The translations under genes and the position numbers were made by a program. From Glomus cerebriforme (lineage: Eukaryota > Glomeromycota > Glomeromycetes > Glomerales > Glomeraceae), in assembly GCA_003550305.1 (NCBI GenBank), contig QKYT01000389.1, forward strand, positions 88,749 through 103,538: a DNA stretch of 14,790 nt. Reading direction: 5' to 3'. Positions 1 through 8,777 of the stretch are shown here, piece after piece; the stretch's first letter is position 1, and every line of letters begins with the position of its first letter. Below the pieces are notes generated by a model. That model saw only the letters and a list, made by a program, of their open reading frames with translations, did not search any database and was not told where the DNA came from.

Positions 1-413
1 ACATATAACTAGTAATTTACATTTGCTTAATAAAATTATTTTTGTGTAAAAACATTTAATTCCTAAAATCGGCCCATATGTTTTATTTTTATGTTACATT
101 AAAAAAAAAGATGATTTGATTTTTTTTTCATTATGCTTGTTATATTTTTAATTTGAAATTAATTTCATAAAAATAGACTAATGATTAGATTAAAATGTTA
201 ATTAATAAGAGAAAAAAAATAATGAAAAATTTCATGATTTAATAAATGGAAAAAAAAGATATATTGGAAGGAACTTGCTAGCAAGATTAACTTAAAATTT
301 GGTACGTTATTTTTGAAATAACAAATAAAAAAAAGTTCTAAGAGATTGCCATATAAATAAATTATTTATTTAATACACTATTGGCTAAAACTAACCTTTA
401 TATTTTTTTTTGT
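1..413. other. AT-rich stretch without a recognisable gene
   Basis: This stretch is almost entirely A/T homopolymers and short AT words. I found no open frame with coding-like composition, no splice-site series and no repeat of note on either strand. The only change in composition comes at its right edge, where the purine-rich block of the next feature begins. Confidence 0.6.
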
Positions 414-765
414 TTATGGGGAGCCAGAAGGAGTGTCGGGCGCAGTAGAAAACTCAGTTTGAGAAACAGACGAAGAGGAGGAGTTTTCTAACAGCTAAAT
501 TCTCTAATTATATTTACAATTCTAGTTTGCGATATATAATAATATTGTGACTGGCAGTTATTCGATTAGCATAAATGAAATTATCATAGTTAATTTTTGT
601 GCTCTTATTTTTCCCGATTATCTCTCCAAAATATTTGTTGTCTTATTTGTCGAAAGACGAGAATTTAGATTTTGCGATATAAATTCTACNATGGTTAATT
701 GATCAACAAATAAACTTGGCTTATTCGGTGGCTTTAAATCACGTGGTTGGTAATTCTGACTGGCA
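414..765 (-). pseudogene. Coding-like remnant of unknown family, frame-broken
   Basis: On the minus strand a good splice acceptor (TTTCTTTTATAG, ending at 766) opens a 48-codon frame down to a TAA at 618-620. It includes the peptide QNYQPRDLKPPNKPSLFVDQ. In another frame the coding-like sequence then continues (KINYDNFIYANRITASHN) to a TAA at 514-516. A further block at 414-494, after TTTAG, reads LENSSSSSVSQTEFSTAPDT and ends in a stop at 414-416, a Ser/Thr-rich tail. The composition (Pro, Gln, Ser, mixed charge, less A/T) differs from the surrounding desert. The three blocks cannot be joined in one frame without a shift, so I treat this as a decayed 3' part of a gene. It lies downstream of, and on the same strand as, the Myb-like gene at 1009-1745 and could be an old 3' extension of it or a separate gene. 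The family is not recognised. Confidence 0.45.
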
Positions 766-1008
766 CTATAAAAGAAAGATTTACCAATATCTGATATTTC
801 TCATTAAAGAACACGAGGATATTATTTTATTATTTTTTTTTGGGAGGGGTTGAAAATTTAAATTGTTGTATCTTTGAGGAAAAAAGCGAAATATTGATTT
901 TTGTAAGAAATTATATATTTAAATTTATTAAACATAATAAACATAATAAAAGTATCATTAAATAAATCGAAAAAAATCGATATAAAAAATCATAAAAATG
1001 GCATGGAA

Positions 1009-1745
1009 TCAAAATATTGGGTTCATTCGGAATGAACAATCGGTAAATTCCGGAATAAATTCCGGTTCCACTGGATTGACTTGAGCCATATTGGAGCGAT
1101 TGGACTGATGATTTATTGCATGGTCTCTTAAAGAGGAATAAATTGAATACCAATAGTTCCTTAATTTATTGTCAGGATGGCGTCTCCCAAACGTGATTTC
1201 CAGATCACGGACAATTTCTCTCCATAAAATTTTTACACCATCCATCTCGTAGCTACGAATTTNGTTATTAATAAAATTTTTTTCTTGAGTAGTGAGTGGT
1301 TCGTGGCATACTAGTGAAAAAATATATATTTAGATTTTATTTAATATATTCTTTTCAGATAAAAAAAATGATTTAAATTTACTTACTTTGTGGATCGAGT
1401 TTATTTCTCCAACTAAATTAATAATAACTATGATTTTTCTAAGAAAAAAAAAACGAAATTATTTTATTAAATCAAAAAACTTACCGGGATGCGATTTGTC
1501 GAGGCCTATATNGTGGGATGATTCGGGCAATTCTGGCGAAGCAATCATCTCGATGGCCTATCGGCGATGCCATGCAATTTACGATTATTTTATCGATCTA
1601 CAAGAAAGTAAAAACAATTTTTTTTAATAATTTATGTATATATATTTTTATACTTTTTTTTTTTTTTTTAAGAAAATAATTTTAAAATTTAAAATACATC
1701 TTCATTGAATCCTGTTCTTCTTCTAATGATTCCAGTTCTTGGCAT
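1009..1745 (-). CDS. Two-repeat Myb/SANT-like DNA-binding protein, four exons
   Basis: Spliced by hand on the minus strand: exons 1698-1745, 1485-1597, 1387-1412 (a 26-nt micro-exon) and 1009-1310, giving 162 residues and a TGA stop with no frame break. The introns (1598-1697, 1413-1484, 1311-1386) are 100, 72 and 76 nt, start GTA (two with GTAAGT) and end TAG. The start is the first ATG after an in-frame stop. Repeat 1 covers about residues 11-62: FNEDIDKII, DDCFARIARIIP, YRPRQIASRW and the micro-exon's WRNKLDP. Repeat 2 covers about 67-120: PLTTQEKNFIN, ILWREIVRDLEITFG (Trp92) and LRNYWYS (Trp116). Spaced aromatic residues and the R-P-R-Q-I-x-x-R-W and L-R-N-x-W motifs are typical of Myb third helices, so a nuclear DNA-binding role is likely; the target is unknown. 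The tail is Asn/Pro/Glu-rich. Two codons contain an N (positions 1263 and 1512). A broken paralogue lies at 7234-7720. Confidence 0.8.
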
Positions 1746-2194
1746 TTTTAAATTTTTAAATAAGTTATTAGATTTTATGTTTTCTGAGTTCTCAAAGGAT
1801 GNCTATTTATTAGAAATTTTTTTATCAATATTAATTAATAATTTTTTTTTAGGCATTTATGTACAGTATATACACAAAAATCATTGTTTTGGATTCAATT
1901 CATGTCACGTGATGTTGAATAAAAAGTTAATATTATCTTTAGCTATGATGAACAGCGCATATAAAATACGCATACCAATCATGTTTGTTAAAATCTAACG
2001 TATAAACTATAAATATAATATATAATTATCTTTATTGGAAGAAGGGGTTTCTTTTCGGAACGGGAATTTCCAAATTTATTTAAATCATTACAAGTTAAAT
2101 AATAAATTAATAATGCATAATATAATTATAATTTCTTTTGTTTTAAATAAAATTAAATGGAACGCCCCAAATTTTGTTTGAAGGATATTTTCCT

Positions 2195-2221
2195 ATTCAA
2201 GATCAATACAAGATCTTGAAT
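2195..2221. repeat. Perfect 10-bp inverted repeat (hairpin)
   Basis: ATTCAAGATC (2195-2204) and GATCTTGAAT (2212-2221) are exact reverse complements with a 7-nt loop. There is no adjacent gene end for which it would act as a terminator, so its role is unknown. Confidence 0.7.
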
Positions 2222-2357
2222 AAATTGAGCGTAATATCATCACACAAAGGACAGTAGAATATCGAGAAATGACTGGTTCAAACTTTAATCATAAATTTGG
2301 AAAATGTTTTCCCTCCAAGTTTTTTTTTTTTTTTTTTTACCTCCGAGATCAGAAAAA

Positions 2358-2567
2358 TACCAGATTTGTTATGAGATCAATAACCAGGACCTTTAGTTAA
2401 TTAGATGCATTATTATTTCTTTGTTCTTTGAATCACACACAATTATCATTTGGCGTTTGTGTAAATTAAAATCTTTGTTTTCTTTTCTGCCAAATCTATT
2501 TTTCATAAGCTCAATAAACAGGATCCTGGATTAAATGCATTATGTTTTTTTTTATTCGTTGAATCGT
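2358..2567. repeat. Diverged direct repeat, two copies of about 80 bp
   Basis: Two stretches, about 2358-2440 and 2488-2567, share the word order CCAGATTTG/CCAAATCTA, ATCAATAACCAGGA/CTCAATAAACAGGA, ATGCATTAT and TTGAATC with T-rich text between. They look like an old local duplication. No coding content was seen. Confidence 0.4.
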
Positions 2568-3068
2568 GTAAAATTTAAAAAAAAAAAAGAGTTTGTAGAA
2601 TCTTCCAAAATTAAAATTTATAATTATAGTATACATTTATTGATCGGAAATAAATTTTTTTAAAAAAATAAATTAATTTTGATAATAATTAATTTTAGAT
2701 TAATTTATTTATAAAATTCACGATCATACACATGTACTGTACCACACTATATGGTGCGAAGAACAAATAAAATTATATTTGTCAAGGAGATTACATAACC
2801 AAATGTGTTTTCAATTTATGTACAGAGTTAATTATTGCGCATAATATTATAATTTATTTTATTTTAACTTTTATATATGATAAAAAATAATAATAATAAA
2901 CCCGATATAGATACAATATATGTTATAAATTTGTATTGATTCAAAATTATTTAATTGATCATCCAAATGCTTGTATGATATANACGTATTATTGTTACAT
3001 CTACTCCTAAATTTATCCGGTATATGCACGACATACATGATTTTGGATCAGGGTTCTTTAATCAATAG

Positions 3069-3312
3069 ACCGAGTCCATATATATATATTCGGTCGGCCT
3101 AGAAAAAGTCCTAAAGTTTGAGTGTCCCCCTTTAAAAATATTAAGTTCCAAAACAACAAAGCAACAATCTACTGCAACTCTGCAACTAGAATCATATCTA
3201 CAACCCATACGACCTCAACCACCGCAATTACCATACCAATACCAACAACATAAACNACCATATCAATCGCAATACTATCCATACAATACAGTCAAACGCA
3301 ACCATACATATG
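3069..3312 (+). other. Pro/Gln/Tyr-rich exon-like open frame
   Basis: From the TAG at 3066-3068 a plus-strand frame is open for nearly 100 codons without an ATG. Its middle (about 3141-3310) encodes a low-complexity but protein-like chain rich in Pro, Gln and Tyr: SYLQPIRPQPPQLPYQYQQH, then PYQSQYYPYN. This block is markedly C-rich and G-poor on the plus strand, unlike its surroundings. It ends at ATATG|GTTTGT, a possible splice donor at 3313, after which the frame turns to AT-rich text. It could be an internal exon of a gene whose other exons I cannot find, or a fragment of a repeat-rich protein gene. One codon holds an N (3256). The product is unknown. Confidence 0.35.
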
Positions 3313-3856
3313 GTTTGTTTTTTTTTATTTTAATAAACATATTACCAACATATAGTAATAGATAGTTTTAAAAAAATTAAAATATTTAAAATTATAAGGT
3401 TTTTATTTACCGACCATGTCACAAAATTTTCTTTGTTTTGTCTGTTTTTTTACAAACTAAACATGCTAAATTACTTTGAATTTAAAAAAATTTATGAAAA
3501 TTATGTAAAGTATATTATTATTCATTGTTAATGTTAATGTGTATAATTTATTGTTGAAATTTGATACATATAAAACTTAGTTGTTCTTCAAAATTAGGAC
3601 ACGAAATCTATAATACAATTTATCAATTTTGAAATAATGATACCAGACATTGCATTACACGTGATGTGTCATTCAAAGATTGCAAGATCTGATAGGACCC
3701 TGAATACAGAGATCATTAATTGGTTTTTTTGGTTGTGCATAGTGTAACAGTAGTGTAACCTTATAGGATCTGATCAACATTAATAATTATGAAATTTAAA
3801 TTTATACCTTAAAAACTATAATTAGAAATCCATAAATTGAATCTACTTTACTAAAA

Positions 3857-4300
3857 ATGACTCGAAAGTCAAAGGACAATTTTCTACCCATCTTTAAAAA
3901 ATTTGGTGAAATGATAAATCATCCTATTCATCCAACTAAATGATAATGTAAGGAGCAAATTATTTCATACAACTCAAAAAAATTGATATTTTGAATACAT
4001 AAACAACCTTTGTGGCTTTATTTAATTATATTAGTTAATGGAGTTCATATCTAGTAGAAAGTATGATAGATTCTTTAATTAATTTGAAGTCCATTACAAA
4101 ACATATTTTCGATAAATGTTTCCTTAAGGAATGTTATCAATGAAAAATTGTATAATTAGAAATCAAGAAATACTAAAGAAAAACTAAAAACTAAAATAAA
4201 AAAAAGATAAATTACGTGAATTTAATCAAGTAGCAGCACTATTTTATCGATTTTTTTGTGATCTATGATTTTTGGATGAATTTCATGGTATAATACTATA
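3857..4300 (+). pseudogene. Possible remains of a BED-finger (hAT-like) transposase
   Basis: An ATG at 3857 opens MTRKSKDNFLPIFKKFGEM then INHPIHPTK, followed by stops at 3941-3946. Directly after these the same frame reads CKEQIISYNSKKL. With one frame change it continues EYINNLC. The order F-x-K-x-G, NHPxHPT, a Cys near the middle, S-x-K-x-L and a final Cys resembles BED zinc fingers at the N-terminus of hAT-type transposases, but one Cys and the His are missing or changed. About 200 bp on, at 4206, a second coding-like run reads LREFNQVAALFYRFFCDL before a TGA. No DDE or C-terminal dimerisation segment and no flanking terminal repeats were found. This is a tentative reading. The alternative is chance open frames in AT-rich DNA. 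Confidence 0.3.
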
Positions 4301-6212
4301 TCTTTTTTTATTATTTTTATTTACATTTCTATAGAGGTTAATTACTGGGCAAATTTATGCATTACTATTTTAAAGGTAAATATTTCTTAACTTTTGATCT
4401 TTATTTATCCATATTCGATTTTAATTTGTTATTTTCAAGTTTCACAATTTGTACAATTTGTTGTATCATTTCTTATGAATAATATTTTTTTTATATCTAA
4501 TAACACTTCATATATGAAATTAGAAAATATTCAAATCTCCTTTTTTATCAAAATGAAACACAATTGTAGTTTAAAGATTTATTTGAAGGAACCTGGATTG
4601 ATTTTTAAATTATTAGACATTTTTAATCTGAGTCTATGACATTATAAATCCTTTTTGAAATGGAAAGCAGAAATCAAGAAAACAAAATTCTAGATTAATA
4701 AAATTTGTAATTAATTGAATTCTTTATTAAAATAAAAATATTCGAAAACAAATTACTGATTTTTATCTTTGATAATTTTATCCATTCATTCATCCAATAA
4801 CATCAAAAAGAGAAATTACAAGTTTTTCCATCCCACAATATATAACAATAGATCAAACGTTGATACTATTATGTTATAATCTTTAGTTACATAGGAGCTA
4901 CTTCTCCAAAATCTAATTAGTAACTATAGTAGTAAATTGAACTTTTCTGGTAAATGGTAATTTAAAACTAAATTCCTGAATCATAATATTGCATCTGTAC
5001 ATAATATTTACCTTATTACACAATCTACGTAAAGATTTGAGAAATTTCTTAACAATGAATATTACTTATATTGTTATACAAAAATCTTTAGTTCGTTCAG
5101 TAATTTAACCCTCAACTATCATTAAAGTGGATCTATAATAATCAATCCAAATAAAAATTCATACTGTACATTACACTCGCTTCATCCTTATAATTAATAA
5201 CAGTAACACATAAAGAAAAATAAACGCGCCTTGAAATAACTAGCCTATTATTTACTTTAGAATAGGTATACTTCTTTACTGATTTAAAGTGCAGATTCAG
5301 TTAGTATGTGGGACTTCAAAAATAGAGATTATAACAGCATTTCAAAGTTAAAGAATAAAAATATAGAGTAGTTCATTAATAAAACCTTTCATGCTTATAG
5401 TATATATCACATTAAAAATATTTTGGCAGAAGAAATTTTGATCAACGTTAAGTTACTGTATTCAAATTTTTTACGTGACGCGTAAATAGATGATGTTTAT
5501 CATGATACATAATTGTTACTATGTAACTAATCCAAGAATATTTTCAGTAATGTGACCTGCACTCTATGTCATACCAGATAGTTCTACTATGTTCAGTTAC
5601 ATGAAAATGTGTGTATGGTGTTCGATCACGTGATGTTTAGAATTTTGCATGATGGGTTTTTTTATTCAAAGAACATTAGTTATAAAAAAAAACAAGCTTT
5701 TTAGTAATTTTTAAAAAAAAATATGTAAATGTATTATCAAAATTCAAATGATAATCTGTTTATAAGGTAATTTAAATAATTTCAGATTTCTTCGTATTAT
5801 TTATAATAATTAATTCAATTTAAAATAATCCTATTGATTATTATTAAAAAATTAAATTTTATTACTATTAGCTAACAGGTTCCATTTTTCTAGTTCTATG
5901 ATAGATGATTTTAATTCATGTCAAACTTTTTTATTTTTACTTATTCATTTATTATTATAATAATTACTTTAAAACTAAACACTTTTTATTACAAAATAAC
6001 TGACTAGAAAGTCGTATTTTTGGAGGATCAGTCTAAAGTATAACAGTTTAATTACATTAGACAACATAATTACAAAGAAAATATTAAGTTTAACTTTGCA
6101 GAATTTAATAAATAAAAGTGTTGGTAATTGTTACCGGTATTTTTTTCATAAAATAAATATTTTTTCATAAAATTATCTGCAGAGTACAGATTTCATGATT
6201 TGATAAATCAAA
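4301..6212. other. Long AT-rich region without a supported gene
   Basis: I read both strands and found only short open frames dominated by Ile, Phe, Asn and Lys. The longest (4394-4639, plus) has no ATG-based start of its own and no motif. A CACGTGATG word occurs at 5627, and a small direct duplication of ATTTTTTCATAAAAT lies near 6139-6173. Nothing else stands out. Confidence 0.5.
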
Positions 6213-6502
6213 GGGATTGATTTCCTTTAATAATAAGATTTCCATTTAGCTAATGAAGTGCTTCAGTAATCAATTTTGTAAAGGCTGACAAGGATGGAGT
6301 TGATTTAGGGTTTTGAATGCCAAATTGCATTACTAATCGTTGAATTTTCTCTGTTAAAAAATTGTTTCCTAACCTCACTGTGTGGAAAGGTGCGTGTATT
6401 TTACCATATTCATACATCAACCATTTATCGCGTGTATGAGGATTTCGATTTAAGAGATTAAGTGAAATTGAATTTTTTGATTCTTATTATTGATATTAAA
6501 TG
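6213..6502 (-). pseudogene. Decayed copy of the F-box-like gene at 9256
   Basis: The minus strand from about 6475 to 6213 encodes a shortened version of the protein at 9256-10203. Recognisable blocks are SISLNLLNRNPHTRDKWLMY, EYGKIHAPFHTVRLGNNFLT, EKIQRLVMQFGIQNPKSTP and LSAFTKLITEALH. Against the intact protein three internal segments are missing, of 7, 16 and 8 residues, all in frame. The next Gln codon is TAG (6250-6252), after which LNGN and KGN can still be read. The coding start is gone: the sequence jumps from a 5' leader match (CATTTAATATCAATAATA, 6485-6502, shared with 9218-9235) straight into the ISL block, so roughly the first twenty codons are lost. It lies on the opposite strand from the intact gene, about 2.7 kb away. 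No function is expected at protein level. Confidence 0.85.
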
Positions 6503-6757
6503 AATGTTCATTTTTTTTCTTTAAATTTTTTTTTTTTATAAAAAGAGTTTTGAATTTGAAGATATGGATAATACATTATTTATATCACTTTTTCAAATGT
6601 ATCGATTTACATTTTTTTTCAATAATTGATATCAATTCTGTTAGTTTATAATGAATAAAAATGATAAGGAATTATTCTCTCAAATGCAAGTCCTAACCTG
6701 TTATTAAAAAGCGCATTAATAAGATCTGAGAATCATAGTTATCATTTATTATTGTTA
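6503..6757. other. Gene-free AT-rich spacer
   Basis: This spacer carries long T and A runs. No gene or splice pattern was seen. It probably includes weak remnants of the leader of the pseudogene at 6213-6502. Confidence 0.4.
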
Positions 6758-6850
6758 TTAAGCACCCTGAAAATAAGCTGCATTATGCCCAATTTTGACC
6801 GGCATTATGATGTCTTTAGCCAGCATTATAATCAAAAAAATGGTGCTTAA
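6758..6850. mobile_element. Small inverted-repeat element (MITE-like) with internal triplication
   Basis: TTAAGCACC at 6758-6766 and GGTGCTTAA at 6842-6850 are perfect 9-bp inverted terminal repeats of a 93-bp unit. Inside, the word GCATTAT occurs three times at about 21-22-bp spacing, in the contexts CTGCATTATG, CGGCATTATG and CAGCATTATA. It has no coding capacity. No clear target-site duplication is visible next to the ends, so mobility is inferred from shape only. It might also be a structured regulatory or RNA element. Confidence 0.45.
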
Positions 6851-7233
6851 ATACGGATATGTACATGACTACAAAAAAGTTACTTTTTTTTCTGGAAAAA
6901 CTCAAAAAATGTTCTTTCTCCATAAATTTAACCTAAGTTATCACTAAGCCTCGATTCATAAACTGAAATTTATGAAAATTTGAAGATCACGTAATATCAG
7001 CAAAATTTTCGATATTTGAAATATATGCACTTATTATCATATTTGATGTTTAAATAATTTATTGGATTAGGGTAAGATTTAAATAACTGAACATTTTGAT
7101 TTTTCTCACATACTGTACCCTGTAATGTCATATGTAAAAGTTACGTTATAGACGATATTTTTTTAAAAATCTATCATTTGCTACTAAATTATTTTAAATT
7201 GCTATAATATCAAAAATTAAACCAATGAAATAA
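6851..7233. other. Gene-free AT-rich spacer
   Basis: No open frame or motif of interest was seen. It lies downstream of the Myb-like pseudogene at 7234-7720. Confidence 0.45.
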
Positions 7234-7720
7234 TTATAAATAAAATATAAAACTTAGTAATTTAACTTTTCTTGGTGAAAAAAAGAAAGTAAATTTACAA
7301 ATAGCATGATAATGCGGAAAAGTATAATATTTCTCACTGGAATTGGTTTTTGTTCTATGATATCCCATGGATTCCATGTAGCTAATCAAAGATGTTTAAT
7401 ATTAAAATTAGGAACAAATATTTTACTTACAATCTGGATCAAGATATTTTCTTCAACTAAATTAATTTATAAAAAGATCAAAATATTGTTAAAAGGAAAA
7501 TATACAAATATATTTATTACTTACTGATTAGAAATTTGGTCTGGTATGTATTTTGCTAATCCTTTCATAACAATCATCCACCATTCTCATTTGGTATCTG
7601 ATAAATTTATTTTCCTACGAGAAAATATTAAATATTTAACAGTTAATATATTTCTTTTTTTTTTAAAAGATAAAAAAAGATTTGATAATTACTTACCTCT
7701 TCACCAAATTTACAATACAT
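7234..7720 (-). pseudogene. Broken paralogue of the Myb-like gene at 1009-1745
   Basis: Four exon-like blocks on the minus strand keep good splice signals. Exon A is 7697-7720 (ATG, MYCKFGEE), exon B 7525-7614 (ENKFIRYQMRMVDDCYER), micro-exon C 7431-7456 and exon D from 7381 down. The introns are 82, 68 and 49 nt; all three donors are GTAAGT and all three acceptors TAG. Exon A/B aligns with the intact gene at the same junction (FGEE|ENKFI against FNED|IDKII; DDCY against DDCF). Exon B changes frame before GLAKYIPDQISN, and its length differs from the intact exon by 23 nt, which is not a multiple of three. The micro-exon has the same 26-nt length and position as in the intact gene, but the codon for the repeat-1 Trp is TGA (TGG in the intact gene) ahead of RKYLDPD. 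Exon D does not give a clear second Myb repeat in any frame; one frame stays open to a TAA at 7234. It is presumed non-functional. Confidence 0.72.
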
Positions 7721-7987
7721 TTTCTTTTTTTTTAAAAAAAAATATAGAAAATATGAGGAATAATTTGGATTTATTCTTTCAGATATAAAAGAAATTTTAA
7801 TTATTTAAGCAATTAATGGGACTAATGCGATGTAAAATCTCATTGTATCGTTGCAATTAAACTGTTTATCTAATAATCATAGTTATATTCCAATCAATCG
7901 TTATCAAATCATGTGTAAATTCACATTTTTTTATTACATCTTAACAAGTAATCAGTTCTATAATGTTTTTTTCTCCTAAAAAGTTGG
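7721..7987. other. AT-rich spacer upstream of the Myb-like pseudogene
   Basis: No gene was seen. It would contain the old promoter of the minus-strand pseudogene, but no TATA box can be singled out in such AT-rich sequence. Confidence 0.4.
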
Positions 7988-8054
7988 TATCCCTTAATTT
8001 GTAATACAGCCTGCGTTAAATAGTAACACGTCACAACCTACAAATTAAGGGATA
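7988..8054. repeat. Perfect 16-bp inverted repeat around a 35-nt centre
   Basis: TATCCCTTAATTTGTA (7988-8003) and TACAAATTAAGGGATA (8039-8054) are exact reverse complements. The 35-nt centre has a weaker inner pairing (CGTTA with TAACA). The whole 67-bp unit can fold as one hairpin. The arms contain CCC/GGG, so this is not a chance AT palindrome. It may be a tiny non-autonomous element, a footprint of two terminal repeats, or a structured RNA. AAAAGTT occurs near both flanks (7979 and 8059) but not directly at the ends. Confidence 0.7.
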
Positions 8055-8165
8055 ATATAAAAGTTAAAAAGTATTATAATTTATTTAATTATAACAGAAT
8101 CGTCTATCAAATAATGGGAATAATATATTATAGAATAATCAATATTATAATTATATAATATTTAG

Positions 8166-8372
8166 TTACAACAAATACACTATAACAATACTACATTTTA
8201 TATCTGTAAAGTAATAAACCCTGTTTATACTTCCGAAAGTACCTCCGATTGATAAAATTAAACCAAATTTTGTATCAAAATCATCAAAATGTTTAGCTAT
8301 GAAGACTTTGAAGGCTTCTATTGGATAATTCTGGTAATCGATGAACAGAGATAATTGGTGCAAAACAAAGTT
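8166..8372 (-). other. Coding-like open frame without ATG, family unknown
   Basis: After a TAA at 8373-8375 the minus strand is open for 68 codons. The central part, EAFKVFIAKHFDDFDTKFG followed by ILSIGGTFGS, has a globular-protein look (mixed charge, Gly-rich turn) that differs from usual AT-rich noise. A possible acceptor (GATTACCAG before AATTATCC) and a possible donor (GTATAAAC after TTCGGAA) would make it an internal exon of about 110 nt. No partner exons were recognised. It sits upstream of the Myb-like pseudogene on the same strand, but I see no family link. Confidence 0.3.
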
Positions 8373-8777
8373 TTATCGAAAACCCTGATATAGAGTGTAA
8401 ATGGGGAAATCAGCTATTACAAATTTTATTAAGATTTTCATTACAGTAAATATAGACAGACTTATCATGTAATCAGATATAATTTACGGAATAAAAAGTC
8501 GATACCTATTTATATTAAAAAGATTTATCAAAGTGCTCTCATTTATAAATTAACAAAGAAACAAAGTATTTAATTATCTATACGGTCTTTTTAAGTGTAG
8601 GAGAATATTTATTTAAGTTTCAGAATTAAAGGAAATTTATCCAAGAAAGATTTTTTTAACAATCTGATTGTCTTATCATTATTAATTTATGCACTGCGGT
8701 TCATTTACTTCCATTTTTTGATGATTTTAATAACTGATAACGTCTAGAAGAGAGATTATCCTTTTTTGATAGTCATC
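8373..8777. other. Gene-free AT-rich region
   Basis: Both strands were read; no gene, repeat or RNA could be supported. Confidence 0.45.

Larger units (their letters stand above)
1746..3068. other. Gene-free AT-rich region
   Basis: No gene is supported here. The minus-strand frame that contains the Myb-like start is open back to about 1802, but it has no earlier ATG. The long plus-strand open frame at 1705-1998 is partly antisense to the Myb-like first exon and otherwise rich in Phe, Leu and Ile, as expected from AT-rich noncoding DNA. The stretch holds a T18 run near 2321, a short perfect hairpin at 2195-2221 and a diverged direct repeat at 2358-2567, listed separately. Confidence 0.55.

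Noticed and set aside
1485..1548. Alternative start of the Myb-like gene at the ATG at 1546-1548, joined directly to exon 4
   Set aside because: It gives an open frame of 121 residues but discards the Myb repeat 1 motif RPRQIASRW and the micro-exon; the four-exon model explains both and matches the paralogue.
1388..1998. Two plus-strand open frames over the Myb-like gene
   Set aside because: They are antisense to minus-strand exons and introns and are rich in Phe, Ile and Leu from AT-rich DNA; the minus-strand reading has motifs and splice sites.
2321..2338. Long T run as a poly(A) tail of a retrotransposed sequence
   Set aside because: No coding or LINE/SINE-like sequence lies beside it and no target-site duplication was seen; such runs are common here.
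3068..3095. GACCGA/TCGGTC inverted repeat around an AT core
   Set aside because: The arms are only 6 bp long and the AT core is self-complementary by composition; too weak to call.
4394..4639. Plus-strand open frame of 81 codons
   Set aside because: It starts at a non-ATG codon, is dominated by Ile, Phe, Ser and Asn, and shows no motif or homologous copy in the window.
7306..7788. Two plus-strand open frames over the Myb-like pseudogene
   Set aside because: They are antisense to exon-like blocks with three GTAAGT donors on the minus strand, and their composition is noise-like.
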